The notes beneath the pieces are model-generated. The model made no database searches. It was not told the origin of the DNA and was given only the letters and a program-made list of their open reading frames with translations. This document shows, in pieces, positions 1 through 8,716 of a DNA stretch of 64,000 bases (positions are counted from its first letter, which is position 1; each line of letters begins with the position of its first letter). Source of the DNA: Mycobacterium marseillense (GTDB taxonomy: Bacteria; Actinomycetota; Actinomycetes; Mycobacteriales; Mycobacteriaceae). A program made the position numbers and the translations under genes. The DNA lies in assembly GCF_010731675.1 (NCBI RefSeq), contig NZ_AP022584.1:3162001-3226000 (forward strand), written 5' to 3'.

Positions 1-187
1 TCGCGTAACGCGTTTGCATGGGACATGGACGGGCGCTGCCGCGGCGGCTCATGCCGAGGCGCATCAGCACTGGGTACGCGGTGAGGCGATGATGCGCGAG
101 GCGCTGGCGCAGCTGGAGAAGGTCGCCACGACGGCGCACGGCAACTACACCGGCGCGATGTCGACGAATCTCGGTATGTGGTCGTGA
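1..187 (+). CDS. esxE: EsxE-like WXG100 protein, 3' part only
   Basis: The reading frame is open from the left edge and ends at TGA 185-187, giving the last 61 residues. The W-T-G motif lies in the segment LHGTWTGAAAAAHAEA, the centre of the WXG100 helical hairpin. The end, YTGAMSTNLGMWS, matches my memory of the C-terminus of M. tuberculosis EsxE (Rv3904c). The large CpnT-like gene starts 4 bp after the stop, as expected for the esxF-esxE-cpnT order. EsxE and EsxF form a heterodimer that accompanies CpnT through the outer membrane. The start and any EsxF partner lie left of the window. Confidence 0.85.
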   Translation, partial: RVTRLHGTWTGAAAAAHAEAHQHWVRGEAMMREALAQLEKVATTAHGNYTGAMSTNLGMWS

Positions 188-191
188 ATTC

Positions 192-2702
192 ATGGCGCCG
201 CTGGCGTGTGACCCGACGGCCCTAGACCGCGCCGGCGCCACGGTGGTGGCCACGGGCGAGTCGCTGGGATCGGTGATCTCGGCCTTGACCACGGCGCTGG
301 CCGGCAGCGCCGGTATGGCCGGTGACGATCCGGTAGGTGTCACAGTGGGCCGCGCTTACAACGGTGCGGCGGCCAAGGTGATCGAGGCGATGACCAGTAC
401 CCGCAATGGGCTGTGCAGCATCGGCGACGGCGTGCGGATGTCGGCACACAACTATGCGGTCGCCGAGGCGATGTCGGATGTGGCGGGCCGCGCAGAGGGT
501 CTGCCCACGCCGCCGGTGACCGGGCCGTTGACCGTCGGGGCTTCGCCGCCGTCGGCCGTCGGTGCCGGTAGCGGCGCACCGGCGGGCTGGAGCTGGGTCG
601 CGCCCTATATCGGAATGATCTGGCCCACAGGCGATTCCGCAAAGCTGCGCGCCGCTGCGGCGGCGTGGACGACCGCGGGTGTCAACTTCATGACGACCGA
701 GATCGCGGCAGGCGGCGGCACGATGGCCGCCATCGCCGGGCAGCAGATTCCCGAGGTCGCTGCCATCAACAAAGCGTTGGCTAATGCCTCCGGCGCCACA
801 AGCAACGTTGCGCAGCAATGCCAAACGATCGCTGCGCAACTCAATAGCTACGCGGCAAAGATCGACAAGGTCCACGCGGCGATCCTGGATCTGTTGTCCC
901 GCATCTGCGATCCGCTGACCGGGATCAAAGAGGTCTGGGATCTCTTGACCGACGAAGACGAAGACGAGATCAAGAGGATCGCCGACGACATCAAAACGGT
1001 GGTCGATAACTTCGCCCGGGAAGCCGAAACGCTGGGTGGGCAGATCGAGGCCGCCATGTCGGCGGCCGAAACCGCCGCCAAGGACATGGCCCACTGGGTG
1101 GATAAAGAGTGGGACCACTTTCTGCACGGGACGCCGGTCGGTAGGGCCCTCAATCAGGTGGGTCAGACATTCAAAGGAGTCGGCGTCGAGGGCTGGGATC
1201 TCCTCAAGGGTTTCTACGACATCAGCCAATTTCACGCCGTGCTCGACCCGGCAGGTTATGCCAAAACGATGGGTGGCATGGTCGAAGGAGCTGGGACGCT
1301 CGTCGGCTTGGGACCCGACGGCGGGCCCGGAGTCGCCGAGGCCTGGAAAGCGCTGGGCAAGGACGTCACCCATTGGGACGAGTGGGGCACCAACCCTGCC
1401 GAAGCGCTCGGAAAATCGCTCTTCGACGTGGCGACTCTGGCCTTGCCCGGCGGACCGCTCTCCAAGCTGGGCAAAGTTGGGCACGGCGCTGCCGACGCGC
1501 TGAAAGGCTTGAAGAAGCCGCCCGAAATTCCCAAGGTTCCGTCGGTAAAGCCTCCGGAGGTCAAGCCTCCCCCGGTCGCGCCCAAACCGCCGGAATCGGG
1601 CCACCCCGCGCCGGCGCCCGAGGGCAAGCCAGGACCTTCGGGAAAGCCAGCGCCCGGCCCAGCCGACGGTCCGCTGCCGCACAGCCCCACCGAATCCAAG
1701 CCACCGGTTGGCGGGACACCTCACAGCGGCGAACCGAAACCCATTGGGGTTCCGCCAGAATCGGGCGGCAAGCCGCCGGTATCGGCCCCCGCGGAAGGCA
1801 CGACACCACCCCATCTGCAGCCGCACGAGCCGGCTCCCGCCCACGTGCCATCTGCGGAGCCGGCGACGGCCCCAGCCGCCGCTCCAACTCCCGCGGCCTC
1901 GATGCCCGCGGCATCGGCTCCTTCGGTGCCGTCGATGCCGTCTTTGCCGGAGCCGCCGTCCCTCCCCTCTCTTCCCATGGACAACCCCCCCGCCGAAACG
2001 CCCCCCGCTGCCGGGATACCTCACGGCGGGGAGCCGGGCGCTCCCCCAACGGGACCGCCACATCCCCCTGACGGCACACCGCCTCTTGACGGCACACCTC
2101 CCGGATCGGGTGATAGCGCTCCACACGGCCCAGGAGACGGCGGTCCGCATGGGCCGGTCGACGGCGATACGAACAACCCCAGCGGGCACGGACCACACGA
2201 CCCGGGTCCAGACGACGGCAGCGATCACCATTTACCACTCCACCCGCTTAACTCGGACGATCTGGCCGCGCTTGCCCACTACACTGGGCCTGGATACAAA
2301 GACCTAAATTCTGCTCTTAGGGAAGGCGCGTTGGAAGCATCTCAACAGGCCCGTGTTGACGCGCTTAACAAAGCGTTGGAGAAACTCCCGCCGTATGAAG
2401 GCACCGTAGTCCGAGGAACAAACCTGCCCGCAGAAGTGCTCGAACAGTACCGACCTGGAGAAATAATTACCGAGTCGGCGTTTACTAGCACCTCGATGGA
2501 CCATGCCGTGGCTCAGTCAGCCACTTTCGCCGGAAACGCCGAGTTTAGGATCTTGTCAACTACGGGAAGAGATGTTTCTTCCGTGTCAATGTTCCCCGAT
2601 GAACACGAGATATTATTTCCAGCTGGGTCAAAATTTTATGTCGTGAACAAGATAGTAGATCCACATACAGGTAAGACAATTATCGAGATGATCGAACGCT
2701 GA
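192..2702 (+). CDS. cpnT: CpnT-like secreted toxin with C-terminal ADP-ribosyltransferase domain
   Basis: The protein has 836 residues in three parts. Residues 1-430 are a conserved alpha-helical region with segments I recall from M. tuberculosis CpnT (Rv3903c), such as GDGVRMSAHNY, WVAPYIGMIWP and LALPGGPLSKLG. Residues about 435-680 are a Pro/Gly/His-rich linker. Residues about 690-836 look like an ADP-ribosyltransferase exoenzyme: Arg741 in VVRGT, the STS motif at 766-768 in AFTSTSMD, and Glu804-x-Glu806 in EHEILFPAGSKF. That R-S-ExE triad is typical of arginine-type transferases. M. tuberculosis CpnT carries the TNT NAD glycohydrolase in this place, so the effector domain has been exchanged. 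GC falls from about 72% near the start to 41% at 2581-2700. The target and the enzymatic activity are inferred. Confidence 0.85.
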   Translation: MAPLACDPTALDRAGATVVATGESLGSVISALTTALAGSAGMAGDDPVGVTVGRAYNGAAAKVIEAMTSTRNGLCSIGDGVRMSAHNYAVAEAMSDVAGRAEGLPTPPVTGPLTVGASPPSAVGAGSGAPAGWSWVAPYIGMIWPTGDSAKLRAAAAAWTTAGVNFMTTEIAAGGGTMAAIAGQQIPEVAAINKALANASGATSNVAQQCQTIAAQLNSYAAKIDKVHAAILDLLSRICDPLTGIKEVWDLLTDEDEDEIKRIADDIKTVVDNFAREAETLGGQIEAAMSAAETAAKDMAHWVDKEWDHFLHGTPVGRALNQVGQTFKGVGVEGWDLLKGFYDISQFHAVLDPAGYAKTMGGMVEGAGTLVGLGPDGGPGVAEAWKALGKDVTHWDEWGTNPAEALGKSLFDVATLALPGGPLSKLGKVGHGAADALKGLKKPPEIPKVPSVKPPEVKPPPVAPKPPESGHPAPAPEGKPGPSGKPAPGPADGPLPHSPTESKPPVGGTPHSGEPKPIGVPPESGGKPPVSAPAEGTTPPHLQPHEPAPAHVPSAEPATAPAAAPTPAASMPAASAPSVPSMPSLPEPPSLPSLPMDNPPAETPPAAGIPHGGEPGAPPTGPPHPPDGTPPLDGTPPGSGDSAPHGPGDGGPHGPVDGDTNNPSGHGPHDPGPDDGSDHHLPLHPLNSDDLAALAHYTGPGYKDLNSALREGALEASQQARVDALNKALEKLPPYEGTVVRGTNLPAEVLEQYRPGEIITESAFTSTSMDHAVAQSATFAGNAEFRILSTTGRDVSSVSMFPDEHEILFPAGSKFYVVNKIVDPHTGKTIIEMIER

Positions 2703-2746
2703 CTCGCTGCTCATCTCGTACCCTGTAGTCATGATGGGAGTTCCCA

Positions 2747-2962
2747 ATGAGCAAAAAAATCGCCGGTAAGACTTTTTCCACGCCAGAAGAAGCCGGCGTC
2801 AGCGCACCAACAGAAGAAGAATTAGCGCGCGCAAGGAAGAGTTTCGACGAATTTCAGGCCAGAGTCGACGCTGTTGCGCCCGAAGACCGCAAAACAGACG
2901 TTTCGCCGAAATTTTGGGATGATATATCCGGTACTGAGTACGATCCCGACAAGAAAGCGTAG
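2747..2962 (+). CDS. 71-aa orphan protein, candidate immunity protein for the upstream toxin
   Basis: This small gene lies 44 bp after the toxin gene on the same strand. A GGGAG ribosome site ends about 5 bp before the ATG. The product is charged and acidic, without signal peptide, membrane segment or cysteine, and I recognise no family. Its position directly after a polymorphic-toxin C-terminus and its lowered GC, like the toxin domain, suggest co-acquisition as a cognate immunity protein. The M. tuberculosis immunity factor for TNT (IFT) occupies the same position but is much longer and shows no evident similarity. The immunity role is inference from context only. Confidence 0.6.
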   Translation: MSKKIAGKTFSTPEEAGVSAPTEEELARARKSFDEFQARVDAVAPEDRKTDVSPKFWDDISGTEYDPDKKA

Positions 2963-3406
2963 CTTTGTTTTCGGTGCGGGCACCGTAGAGGGGCGACGAC
3001 GACCTTCCGTTATCGCGGACCTGCACTTCCTTAAATGGTGGTATTACCAGGAATCTTCGCCTTTCAGACACGGATCCTAGTTATCCGCCGATACAGTCGC
3101 GGCAACGAGCGGAGGATAGTTGACTGCGCGGGCCCAGAGACCAACTAACGCCCACGGACAAGTCTCGTCGCGCCCGACCAGACTGGCTCGCCAGCCCCGA
3201 GTGTGACGCTGCAGTCACACTCGGCGTCGAACGTGACTGCAGCGTCACGCTCGGCAGCGCGGGGCGAGCCCAAGCCGCGGCCCGAGGCGGCGGCCCGGGC
3301 CGAGGCACCCCTAGGCGTCAACGCCTCCACGCCATCTGCCCGATAGTGTTGGGTCTCGGGCACCCGCTGGGTCACCAGGCAACACAGCGATCTAGGAGGT
3401 TGGGCG
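2963..3406. other. Intergenic region, 444 bp, no gene seen
   Basis: No convincing coding frame is seen. It contains the inverted repeat at 3197-3254 and presumably the serB1 promoter. The right end, AGGAGG at 3393-3398 just before the serB1 ATG, is a strong ribosome site. Confidence 0.6.
3197..3254. repeat. Inverted repeat with nested palindromes
   Basis: Two 22-bp arms (3197-3218 and 3233-3254) are inverted complements with one mismatch. Each arm is itself nearly palindromic around CTGCAG, and the first continues to CACACTCGG. The outer motif CGAGYGTG also occurs at 34591 and 61879 in this window, which suggests a dispersed intergenic repeat family. Confidence 0.7.
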
Positions 3407-4318
3407 ATGACTTCCTTTGACCCGGTCAACGCAGACCACACCGGTTACGTCGACTTGGAGTCGCTGGGCGCGGACGCCAGCGCGGCCCGCGCGATCGAGG
3501 GCATGCACGAGGAAGCCGCCGCCGCTCCGGACCGTCCGCAACCCCCGATCGACCTCACCGCAGCCGCCTTCTTCGACGTCGACAACACCCTGGTGCAGGG
3601 CTCCTCGGCGGTGCATTTCGGGCGCGGGCTGGCCACGCGCAACTATTTCACCTACCGCGATGTGCTCGGATTCATCTACGCGCAGGCCAAGTTTCAGATC
3701 CTCGGGACGGAAAACAGCAACGACGTCGCCGCGGGCAGGCGTAAGGCGCTCGCCTTCATCGAGGGTCGATCGGTCGAGCAGCTGGTGGCCCTGGGCGAGG
3801 AGATCTACGACGAGATCATCGCCGACAAGATCTGGCCCGGCACTCGCGAGCTGACCCAGATGCATCTGGACGCCGGCCAGCAGGTGTGGCTGATCACCGC
3901 CACCCCCTACGAGCTCGCCGCGACCATCGCGCGGCGGCTCGGCCTGACCGGCGCGCTGGGCACCGTCGCCGAATCGGTCGACGGCGTCTTCACCGGCCGG
4001 CTGGTCGGCGACATCCTGCACGGCACCGGTAAGGCGCACGCGGTGCGGTCGCTGGCAATCCGCGAAGGGCTCAACCTGAAACGCTGCACCGCCTACTCCG
4101 ACAGCTACAACGACGTGCCCATGCTGTCGCTGGTGGGGACCGCGGTCGCCATCAATCCCGACGCCCGCCTGCGCGCCCTGGCCCGCGAGCGCGGATGGGA
4201 GATCCGCGACTTCCGCACCGCCCGCAAAGCGGCCCGCATCGGGGTGCCGTCGGCGTTGGCGCTGGGCGCGGCCGGCGGTGCGCTGGCCGCGGTGGCCTCT
4301 CGGCGGCAATCACGCTGA
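3407..4318 (+). CDS. serB1: HAD-family phosphatase, SerB1-like
   Basis: The 303-aa protein carries the HAD motif [12 protein letters not shown] (Asp57 nucleophile and Asp59), a later ITATPYELA segment as motif II, and [12 protein letters not shown] as motif IV. This is the HAD-IB subfamily annotated SerB1 (Rv0505c), predicted to hydrolyse phosphoserine or a similar small phosphate ester. A hydrophobic Ala/Gly-rich stretch near residues 278-297 could anchor the C-terminus in the membrane. It has a strong AGGAGG site. The order serB1, HadD-like, cmaA2 matches M. tuberculosis. Substrate specificity is not established by sequence. Confidence 0.88.
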   Translation: MTSFDPVNADHTGYVDLESLGADASAARAIEGMHEEAAAAPDRPQPPIDLTAAAFFDVDNTLVQGSSAVHFGRGLATRNYFTYRDVLGFIYAQAKFQILGTENSNDVAAGRRKALAFIEGRSVEQLVALGEEIYDEIIADKIWPGTRELTQMHLDAGQQVWLITATPYELAATIARRLGLTGALGTVAESVDGVFTGRLVGDILHGTGKAHAVRSLAIREGLNLKRCTAYSDSYNDVPMLSLVGTAVAINPDARLRALARERGWEIRDFRTARKAARIGVPSALALGAAGGALAAVASRRQSR

Positions 4319-4362
4319 TAGGCTGCGCCGCGCAGACATCTTCGAGCGGAGAGCACAGCGGC

Positions 4363-4884
4363 ATGACAGTCCCCAAAGAAGCCGAAGGACTCATCGGCAG
4401 CCATTACCGCGCACCGGACTACTTCGAGGTCGGTCGCGAAAAGATCCGTGAGTTCGCGTTGGCGATCAAAGACGACCACCCGGCGCACTTCGACGAGAAT
4501 GAATCCCGGAACGCCGGGTACACGGAGATGGTGGCGCCGCTGACGTTCCTCGCGATCGCCGGGCGCCGCGTTCAGTTGGAGATCTTCACCAAGTTCAGCA
4601 TCCCCATCAACATCGCCAGGGTCATCCACCGCGACCAGAAGTTCAAGTTCTACCGCCCGATCCTGGCTCACGATAGGCTTTACTTCGACACCTACCTAGA
4701 CTCGGTGATTGAGTCACACGGCACCGTCCTCGCGGAGATCCGCAGCGAAGTGACCGATGCCGATGGAAAGCCGATCGTCACCAGCGTTGTCACGATGCTG
4801 GGGGAAGCCGCAAGCCAGGCCGACACCGAAGCAACCGCCGCGGCAGTTGCATCAATATCCGCAGGAAAGTTAGGGGCGACGTAA
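4363..4884 (+). CDS. MaoC-like (3R)-hydroxyacyl-ACP dehydratase, HadD-like (UPF0336)
   Basis: The 173-aa protein begins with ATG at 4363. An upstream in-frame extension to 4195 overlaps serB1 and is unlikely to be used. Its single-hotdog architecture, with [15 protein letters not shown], resembles the HadA/HadC stabilising subunits of FAS-II dehydratases and the Rv0504c family. The M. smegmatis relative is described as HadD, needed for mature mycolic acids. The TAA stop directly abuts the cmaA2 ATG, so the two are co-transcribed and both act on mycolate chains. Confidence 0.82.
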   Translation: MTVPKEAEGLIGSHYRAPDYFEVGREKIREFALAIKDDHPAHFDENESRNAGYTEMVAPLTFLAIAGRRVQLEIFTKFSIPINIARVIHRDQKFKFYRPILAHDRLYFDTYLDSVIESHGTVLAEIRSEVTDADGKPIVTSVVTMLGEAASQADTEATAAAVASISAGKLGAT

Positions 4885-5808
4885 ATGTCACCACAGGGGG
4901 AAACGGGAACGCAGCTCCACCCGCCAGTCGAGGCGGTGCGCTCCCACTACGACAAGTCGAACGAGTTCTTCAAGTTGTGGCTCGACCCGTCGATGACCTA
5001 CAGCTGCGGTTACTTCGACGAGAATCCGGACCCGCAGAACCTGACCAAGACGCTCGAAGAGGCGCAGTACGCCAAGCGCAAGCTCGCCCTGGACAAGCTG
5101 AACCTCGAGCCCGGCATGACGTTGCTCGACATTGGCAGCGGCTGGGGCTCCACCATGCGGCACGCGGTGGCGGAGTACGACGTCAACGTGATCGGCCTGA
5201 CGCTGAGCGAGAACCAGTACGCCCACTGTGTGGCCGAGTTCGACAAGATGGACAGCCCCCGCCGCAAGGAAGTGCGAATCCAGGGCTGGGAGGAATTTCC
5301 CGACGAACCCATCGACCGGATCGTGTCGCTGGGCGCGTTCGAGCACTTCGCCGACGGCGCCGGTGACGCCGGGTACGAGCGCTACGCCACCTTCTTCAAG
5401 AAGTACTACGACCTGCTGCCCGACGACGGCCGCATGCTGCTGCACTCGATCGTGGTCCCCAGCCGCGAAGAGGGCAACGCGATGGGCTTGAAGGTCAACA
5501 TGACCCTGCTGCGGTTCATCAGCTTCATCTTGAAGGAGATCTACCCGGGCGGAAAGCTGCCCCAGGTCGACCTGGTCGACAAGTACTCGACCGACGCGGG
5601 TTTCAAGATCGAACGACACCACTTCATCGGCAAGAACTACGTGCCGACGCTGACGGCGTGGGCCGACGCTCTTGAGGCGCACAAGGACGAGGCGATCGCC
5701 CTCAAGGGGCAGGAGACCTACGACATCTACCTGAAGTACTTGCGGGGCTGCTCGGATCTGTTCCGCGACGGCTATACCAACGTCTGCCAGTTCACCATGG
5801 TGAAGTAG
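4885..5808 (+). CDS. cmaA2: Cyclopropane mycolic acid synthase CmaA2
   Basis: This 307-aa SAM-dependent methyltransferase has the SAM-binding motif [12 protein letters not shown] near residue 80 and the GAFEHF segment whose Glu helps bind bicarbonate in this family. The insertion [12 protein letters not shown] and the end [11 protein letters not shown] fit CmaA2 (Rv0503c) rather than PcaA or the MmaA proteins. In M. tuberculosis CmaA2 makes trans-cyclopropanes in oxygenated mycolates and contributes redundantly to cis-cyclopropanes. The order serB1, hadD-like, cmaA2 is conserved, and a hairpin terminator follows. Confidence 0.93.
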   Translation: MSPQGETGTQLHPPVEAVRSHYDKSNEFFKLWLDPSMTYSCGYFDENPDPQNLTKTLEEAQYAKRKLALDKLNLEPGMTLLDIGSGWGSTMRHAVAEYDVNVIGLTLSENQYAHCVAEFDKMDSPRRKEVRIQGWEEFPDEPIDRIVSLGAFEHFADGAGDAGYERYATFFKKYYDLLPDDGRMLLHSIVVPSREEGNAMGLKVNMTLLRFISFILKEIYPGGKLPQVDLVDKYSTDAGFKIERHHFIGKNYVPTLTAWADALEAHKDEAIALKGQETYDIYLKYLRGCSDLFRDGYTNVCQFTMVK

Positions 5809-5827
5809 TCGACTTCTTCAAAGGTCA

Positions 5828-5860
5828 ACGCCACCACGGATTTCCGTGGTGGCGTTTCCT
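5828..5860 (+). terminator. Rho-independent-type terminator after cmaA2
   Basis: Perfect 12-bp arms (5828-5839 and 5844-5855) flank a 4-nt loop and are followed by TTTCCTTTT on the plus strand. It lies 20 bp after the cmaA2 stop, between convergent genes. Confidence 0.85.
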
Positions 5861-5876
5861 TTTGGGCGCGCCCCGC

Positions 5877-6965
5877 TCAGCCGAAGAAGATGTTGCGCCG
5901 GCCGGCCAGCAACCGGTACAGCGTCTGCTGGATGGTCTCGCGCACCTGGTCGGTCAGCTCGAAGGTCACCATCGGGTCGTCGGCGTCGGAGGCCGCATAG
6001 TCGTCGGTGTAAATCGGCTCACCGAACGCGATGTGCCATTTCGACGGCAGCGGCACCAAACCCATCGGCCCGGCCAACGGGAACAGCGGCGTGATCGGGA
6101 AATACGGCAGCCCGAACAGCCGGGCCAGCAGCTTGACGTCGGCCAGCATCGGGTAGATCTCTTCGGAACCGATGATCGAGCAGGGGATGATCGGCGCCTT
6201 GGTCCGCAGCGCGGCGGTGACGAATCCGCCGCGGCCGAACCGCTGCAGCCGGTAGCGGTCCTCGAAACGCTTCCCCAGGCCCTTATAGCCCTCGGGGAAC
6301 ACGGCGGTGAGCTCGCCGGCGGCGAGCAACCGGTGCGCGTCCGTCGTGCACGCCATGGTGTGGCCGGCCTTGCGGGCCGCCTCGCCCACCACGGGCAGAT
6401 CGAACACCATGTCGGCGGCGAGCAGCCGCAACTCACGATGCGCGGGATGCTCGTCGTGCACAGCCACCGACAGCATCAGCCCGTCGAACGGCAGCACCCC
6501 CGCGTGATTGGCGACCACCAGCGCGGCGCCCTCGGCCGGCAGGTTCTCGATACCGCTCACCTCGACCCGGAACCAGTTCCGGAAGAACACCCGTAGCAAC
6601 GGCCGGACGATCGCGCTGTTGAAGTGGGGATCGAAGCCGAACTCGTCGACGCTGTAGTCACCCGTCAGCCGCTGGCGGAGAAATCCGGCGACCGACGCGA
6701 CGCGTTGCGCCAGCTCGTTCAGCGGCGCCTCGCCGGACGACGCACCCGTGGCACGGCGGTGCTGGTCGATTTCGCGAACCACCGCGGCGATCTGCTCCGC
6801 CGACGCGCGGCCACGCGGATCGGTCAGTAACGAGGGGTGCTGGCGGGCCGACTCCGCCCGTTGGTCGGCTCTGCGTCGCGCTGCTACCCGGCCCCGATTC
6901 GTGTGCAGTGGAATGACATTCGCTCTGGATTCACCCGCCACGATACCTACCTGACCCCACCCCAC
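5877..6965 (-). CDS. PlsC-type phospholipid/glycerolipid acyltransferase (Rv0502-like)
   Basis: The 362-aa protein has the acyltransferase motifs NHAGVLPFDG (NHx4D, catalytic His/Asp) and FPEGYKG (glycerophosphate-binding block). An N-terminal stretch of about 100 residues rich in Arg and Ala precedes the domain. It matches the Rv0502 position. Its start overlaps the end of galE2 by 19 bp, so the two are probably translated from one message. The acyl acceptor cannot be told from sequence. Confidence 0.85.
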   Translation of the reverse strand: MGWGQVGIVAGESRANVIPLHTNRGRVAARRRADQRAESARQHPSLLTDPRGRASAEQIAAVVREIDQHRRATGASSGEAPLNELAQRVASVAGFLRQRLTGDYSVDEFGFDPHFNSAIVRPLLRVFFRNWFRVEVSGIENLPAEGAALVVANHAGVLPFDGLMLSVAVHDEHPAHRELRLLAADMVFDLPVVGEAARKAGHTMACTTDAHRLLAAGELTAVFPEGYKGLGKRFEDRYRLQRFGRGGFVTAALRTKAPIIPCSIIGSEEIYPMLADVKLLARLFGLPYFPITPLFPLAGPMGLVPLPSKWHIAFGEPIYTDDYAASDADDPMVTFELTDQVRETIQQTLYRLLAGRRNIFFG

Positions 6966-8080
6966 GGAATTGGATTTCGGCTACCCCAGCGCTGAGCTAG
7001 AGATATGGCGCGACCTTCCAAGGAGCGTACCCGATGTGGGTCGATTATGGGAGTGAGGCAGCGGCCGCGAACGTAGTCGTCGAAGGCCTCCGCCGTCGTC
7101 CATTTCGGCTGGTAGTCCAGTTCTGAGCGCATCCGGCTGGTGTCCATGACGCGCCCGTAACTCAAATAATCAAACTGATCGCGACTGATCTCGTTGTAGC
7201 GGTTGGCGCGGCGCAGCGAATCCAGGGCCCAGACGCCGAAACCCGGTACGGGCAAAGGGATCCGGCCCGCGCGACGGATCGCCTGCGACAGCATGATGAT
7301 GCCGTCGGCGCCGATGTTGAACGTTCCCGCCTTGCCGGCCATGGCCGCGCGCTCGAGCGCGCCGAGGGCGTCCTGCTCGTGCAGCAACTGCAGCCGGGCG
7401 TCGCGGCCGAACATCGTGGGCACCAAAGGCCCGGCGAGATAACGCGACAGCGTGGTGTCCATCGCCGGGCCGATCATGTTGGCCAGCCGCAGGATCGTCA
7501 CGGCGATGTCGGGCCGGCGCCGCCCCAATCCGCGCGCATACGCTTCGATGTCGAGGCTGTCCTTGGCGAAACCGTCGCGGAAGGGCCGGCGGCTGGTGCT
7601 GTCCTCGGTGAACATCACCGGATCGTGGGCGCTCGAGCCGTACACCTCCGACGTCGACTTGAGCACCACGCGCCGCACCGAGGGCGCCTTCTGGCAGGCA
7701 GCGAACAACTGCATCGCGCCCATCACGTTGATCTCTTTGAGCGCCGCGGTGCCGCCGGACCTGGGCGCGTAGGACGCGGCCGCCGCGTGCACCACCGTGT
7801 CGACGTCGCCGTTCCGAATCACCTTGGCAATAAAGGGATTACGGATGTCGGCGCGGACGAACTCGGCGCGCCCCATGCGGCGCAGCATGTCCTTGCTGGG
7901 GGCGATCGCGTCCACCGCGATGACCCCTTTGATCAGCGGGTTCTGCGCGAGCCGGGCCGTCAGGTAGCCGCCCAGAAACCGGCAGGCGCCGGTGACCAGC
8001 ACGACTTTGGGGTAATGCGCCGCGTTGCCGGCGGTGTCGTCCGGCCCGGTGTTCTCCCCATTCGACGCATCCACCCGCAC
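6947..8080 (-). CDS. galE2: NAD-dependent sugar epimerase/dehydratase family protein (GalE2-like)
   Basis: This 377-aa extended-SDR protein has an N-terminal Rossmann motif VTGACRFLGGYL and an acidic IAVDAIAP strand end. The segment STSEVYGSS gives an SxxxY-like region. It corresponds to Rv0501 (galE2) by position and length. A true UDP-galactose epimerase would carry a canonical YxxxK; here the usual lysine position is not clear, so the activity may differ. It lies upstream of, and overlaps, the acyltransferase gene. Confidence 0.82.
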   Translation of the reverse strand: MRVDASNGENTGPDDTAGNAAHYPKVVLVTGACRFLGGYLTARLAQNPLIKGVIAVDAIAPSKDMLRRMGRAEFVRADIRNPFIAKVIRNGDVDTVVHAAAASYAPRSGGTAALKEINVMGAMQLFAACQKAPSVRRVVLKSTSEVYGSSAHDPVMFTEDSTSRRPFRDGFAKDSLDIEAYARGLGRRRPDIAVTILRLANMIGPAMDTTLSRYLAGPLVPTMFGRDARLQLLHEQDALGALERAAMAGKAGTFNIGADGIIMLSQAIRRAGRIPLPVPGFGVWALDSLRRANRYNEISRDQFDYLSYGRVMDTSRMRSELDYQPKWTTAEAFDDYVRGRCLTPIIDPHRVRSLEGRAISLAQRWGSRNPIPWGGVR

Positions 8081-8155
8081 AGCGTAGCGGTCGGCGAGAC
8101 GGCCGCACTATGGCGCGTTGCGACCAGTTACGGCCTTTTTACGGTGGCCTTATGA

Positions 8156-8172
8156 CGGCCTTAAGAAGGCCG
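8156..8172 (-). terminator. Small hairpin after the bS22 gene
   Basis: Arms CGGCCTT and AAGGCCG (8156-8162, 8166-8172) with a 3-nt loop lie 10 bp after the bS22 stop on the minus strand. A related GGCCTTTTT segment lies just beyond. There is no long U-run directly after the stem, so efficiency is uncertain. Confidence 0.4.
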
Positions 8173-8181
8173 CAGCGGGAG

Positions 8182-8283
8182 TTACTTGCCGAGTTTTCTG
8201 CGCTGCACCCGGGTGCGACGCAGCAGCTTGCGGTGCTTCTTCTTCGACATACGCTTGCGCCGCTTCTTGATTACTGAACCCAT
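8182..8283 (-). CDS. 30S ribosomal protein bS22 (33 aa)
   Basis: The gene is ATG 8283 to TAA 8182. The 33-residue product is extremely basic, beginning [19 protein letters not shown] and ending VQRRKLGK. It matches the AURKAIP1/COX24-domain mini-protein found between proC and galE2 in actinobacteria (Rv0500B) and identified as bS22 in mycobacterial ribosome structures. Lysine and arginine make up well over half of the residues. It is easily missed by gene finders because of its size. Confidence 0.93.
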
Positions 8284-8430
8284 GAACTCCGCTATCTAGA
8301 CCGAGACCTGCTTCAAAGATCGGACCCGGACACTTTACCCAGCCGCACGCACCCAACGCCAAACCGGCGCCACCCGATCGCCGCGCGACCGCGAGGCCAG
8401 CTGCCGCTCGTGAGCGGCCACCGGTTGTGG

Positions 8431-8688
8431 TCAGCCGGCGTCGAAGTAGGAGGTCTCCAGCATGTCGTGGACGGCCTTGGCGTGCACCCGGAAGGACCGG
8501 CCCACCCGAACCGCGGGCAGTTCGCCGTTGTGCACCAACCGGTAGACCGTCATCTTGGAGACCCGCATCAACGCCGCCACCTCGGCGACGGTGAGAAATT
8601 GCGTCCTGCCCTGCTGGCCATCGACGGAACTGGTGTCCCGCGGCTTACCTGCAGAATCTCGCGTTGATGGCCCATTCGTAGACGTCAT
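8431..8688 (-). CDS. Small helix-turn-helix DNA-binding protein, excisionase/BldC-like
   Basis: The 85-aa protein has a MerR/excisionase-type winged helix covering FLTVAEVAALMRVSKMTVYRL and the wing GELPAVRVGRSFRVH. It sits at the Rv0500A position between proC and bS22. Proteins of this class bind DNA as head-to-tail oligomers and some, such as Streptomyces BldC, are developmental regulators. No recombinase or phage gene is nearby, so it is a chromosomal regulator rather than a phage excisionase. Its target is unknown. Confidence 0.85.
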   Translation of the reverse strand: MTSTNGPSTRDSAGKPRDTSSVDGQQGRTQFLTVAEVAALMRVSKMTVYRLVHNGELPAVRVGRSFRVHAKAVHDMLETSYFDAG

Positions 8689-8716
8689 CGCTACCCAATC
8701 GTGTCAGGCACGCGCA

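Noticed and set aside
222..2231. Long minus-strand open frame opposite the toxin gene
   Set aside because: It is a GC-rich shadow of the plus-strand gene with Arg/Gly-rich nonsense sequence, and no recognisable domain or ribosome site.
8431..8688. Excisionase-like HTH as a sign of a prophage or integrative element
   Set aside because: There is no integrase, attachment-site repeat or phage gene nearby, and the gene is in the conserved proC-bS22 context.
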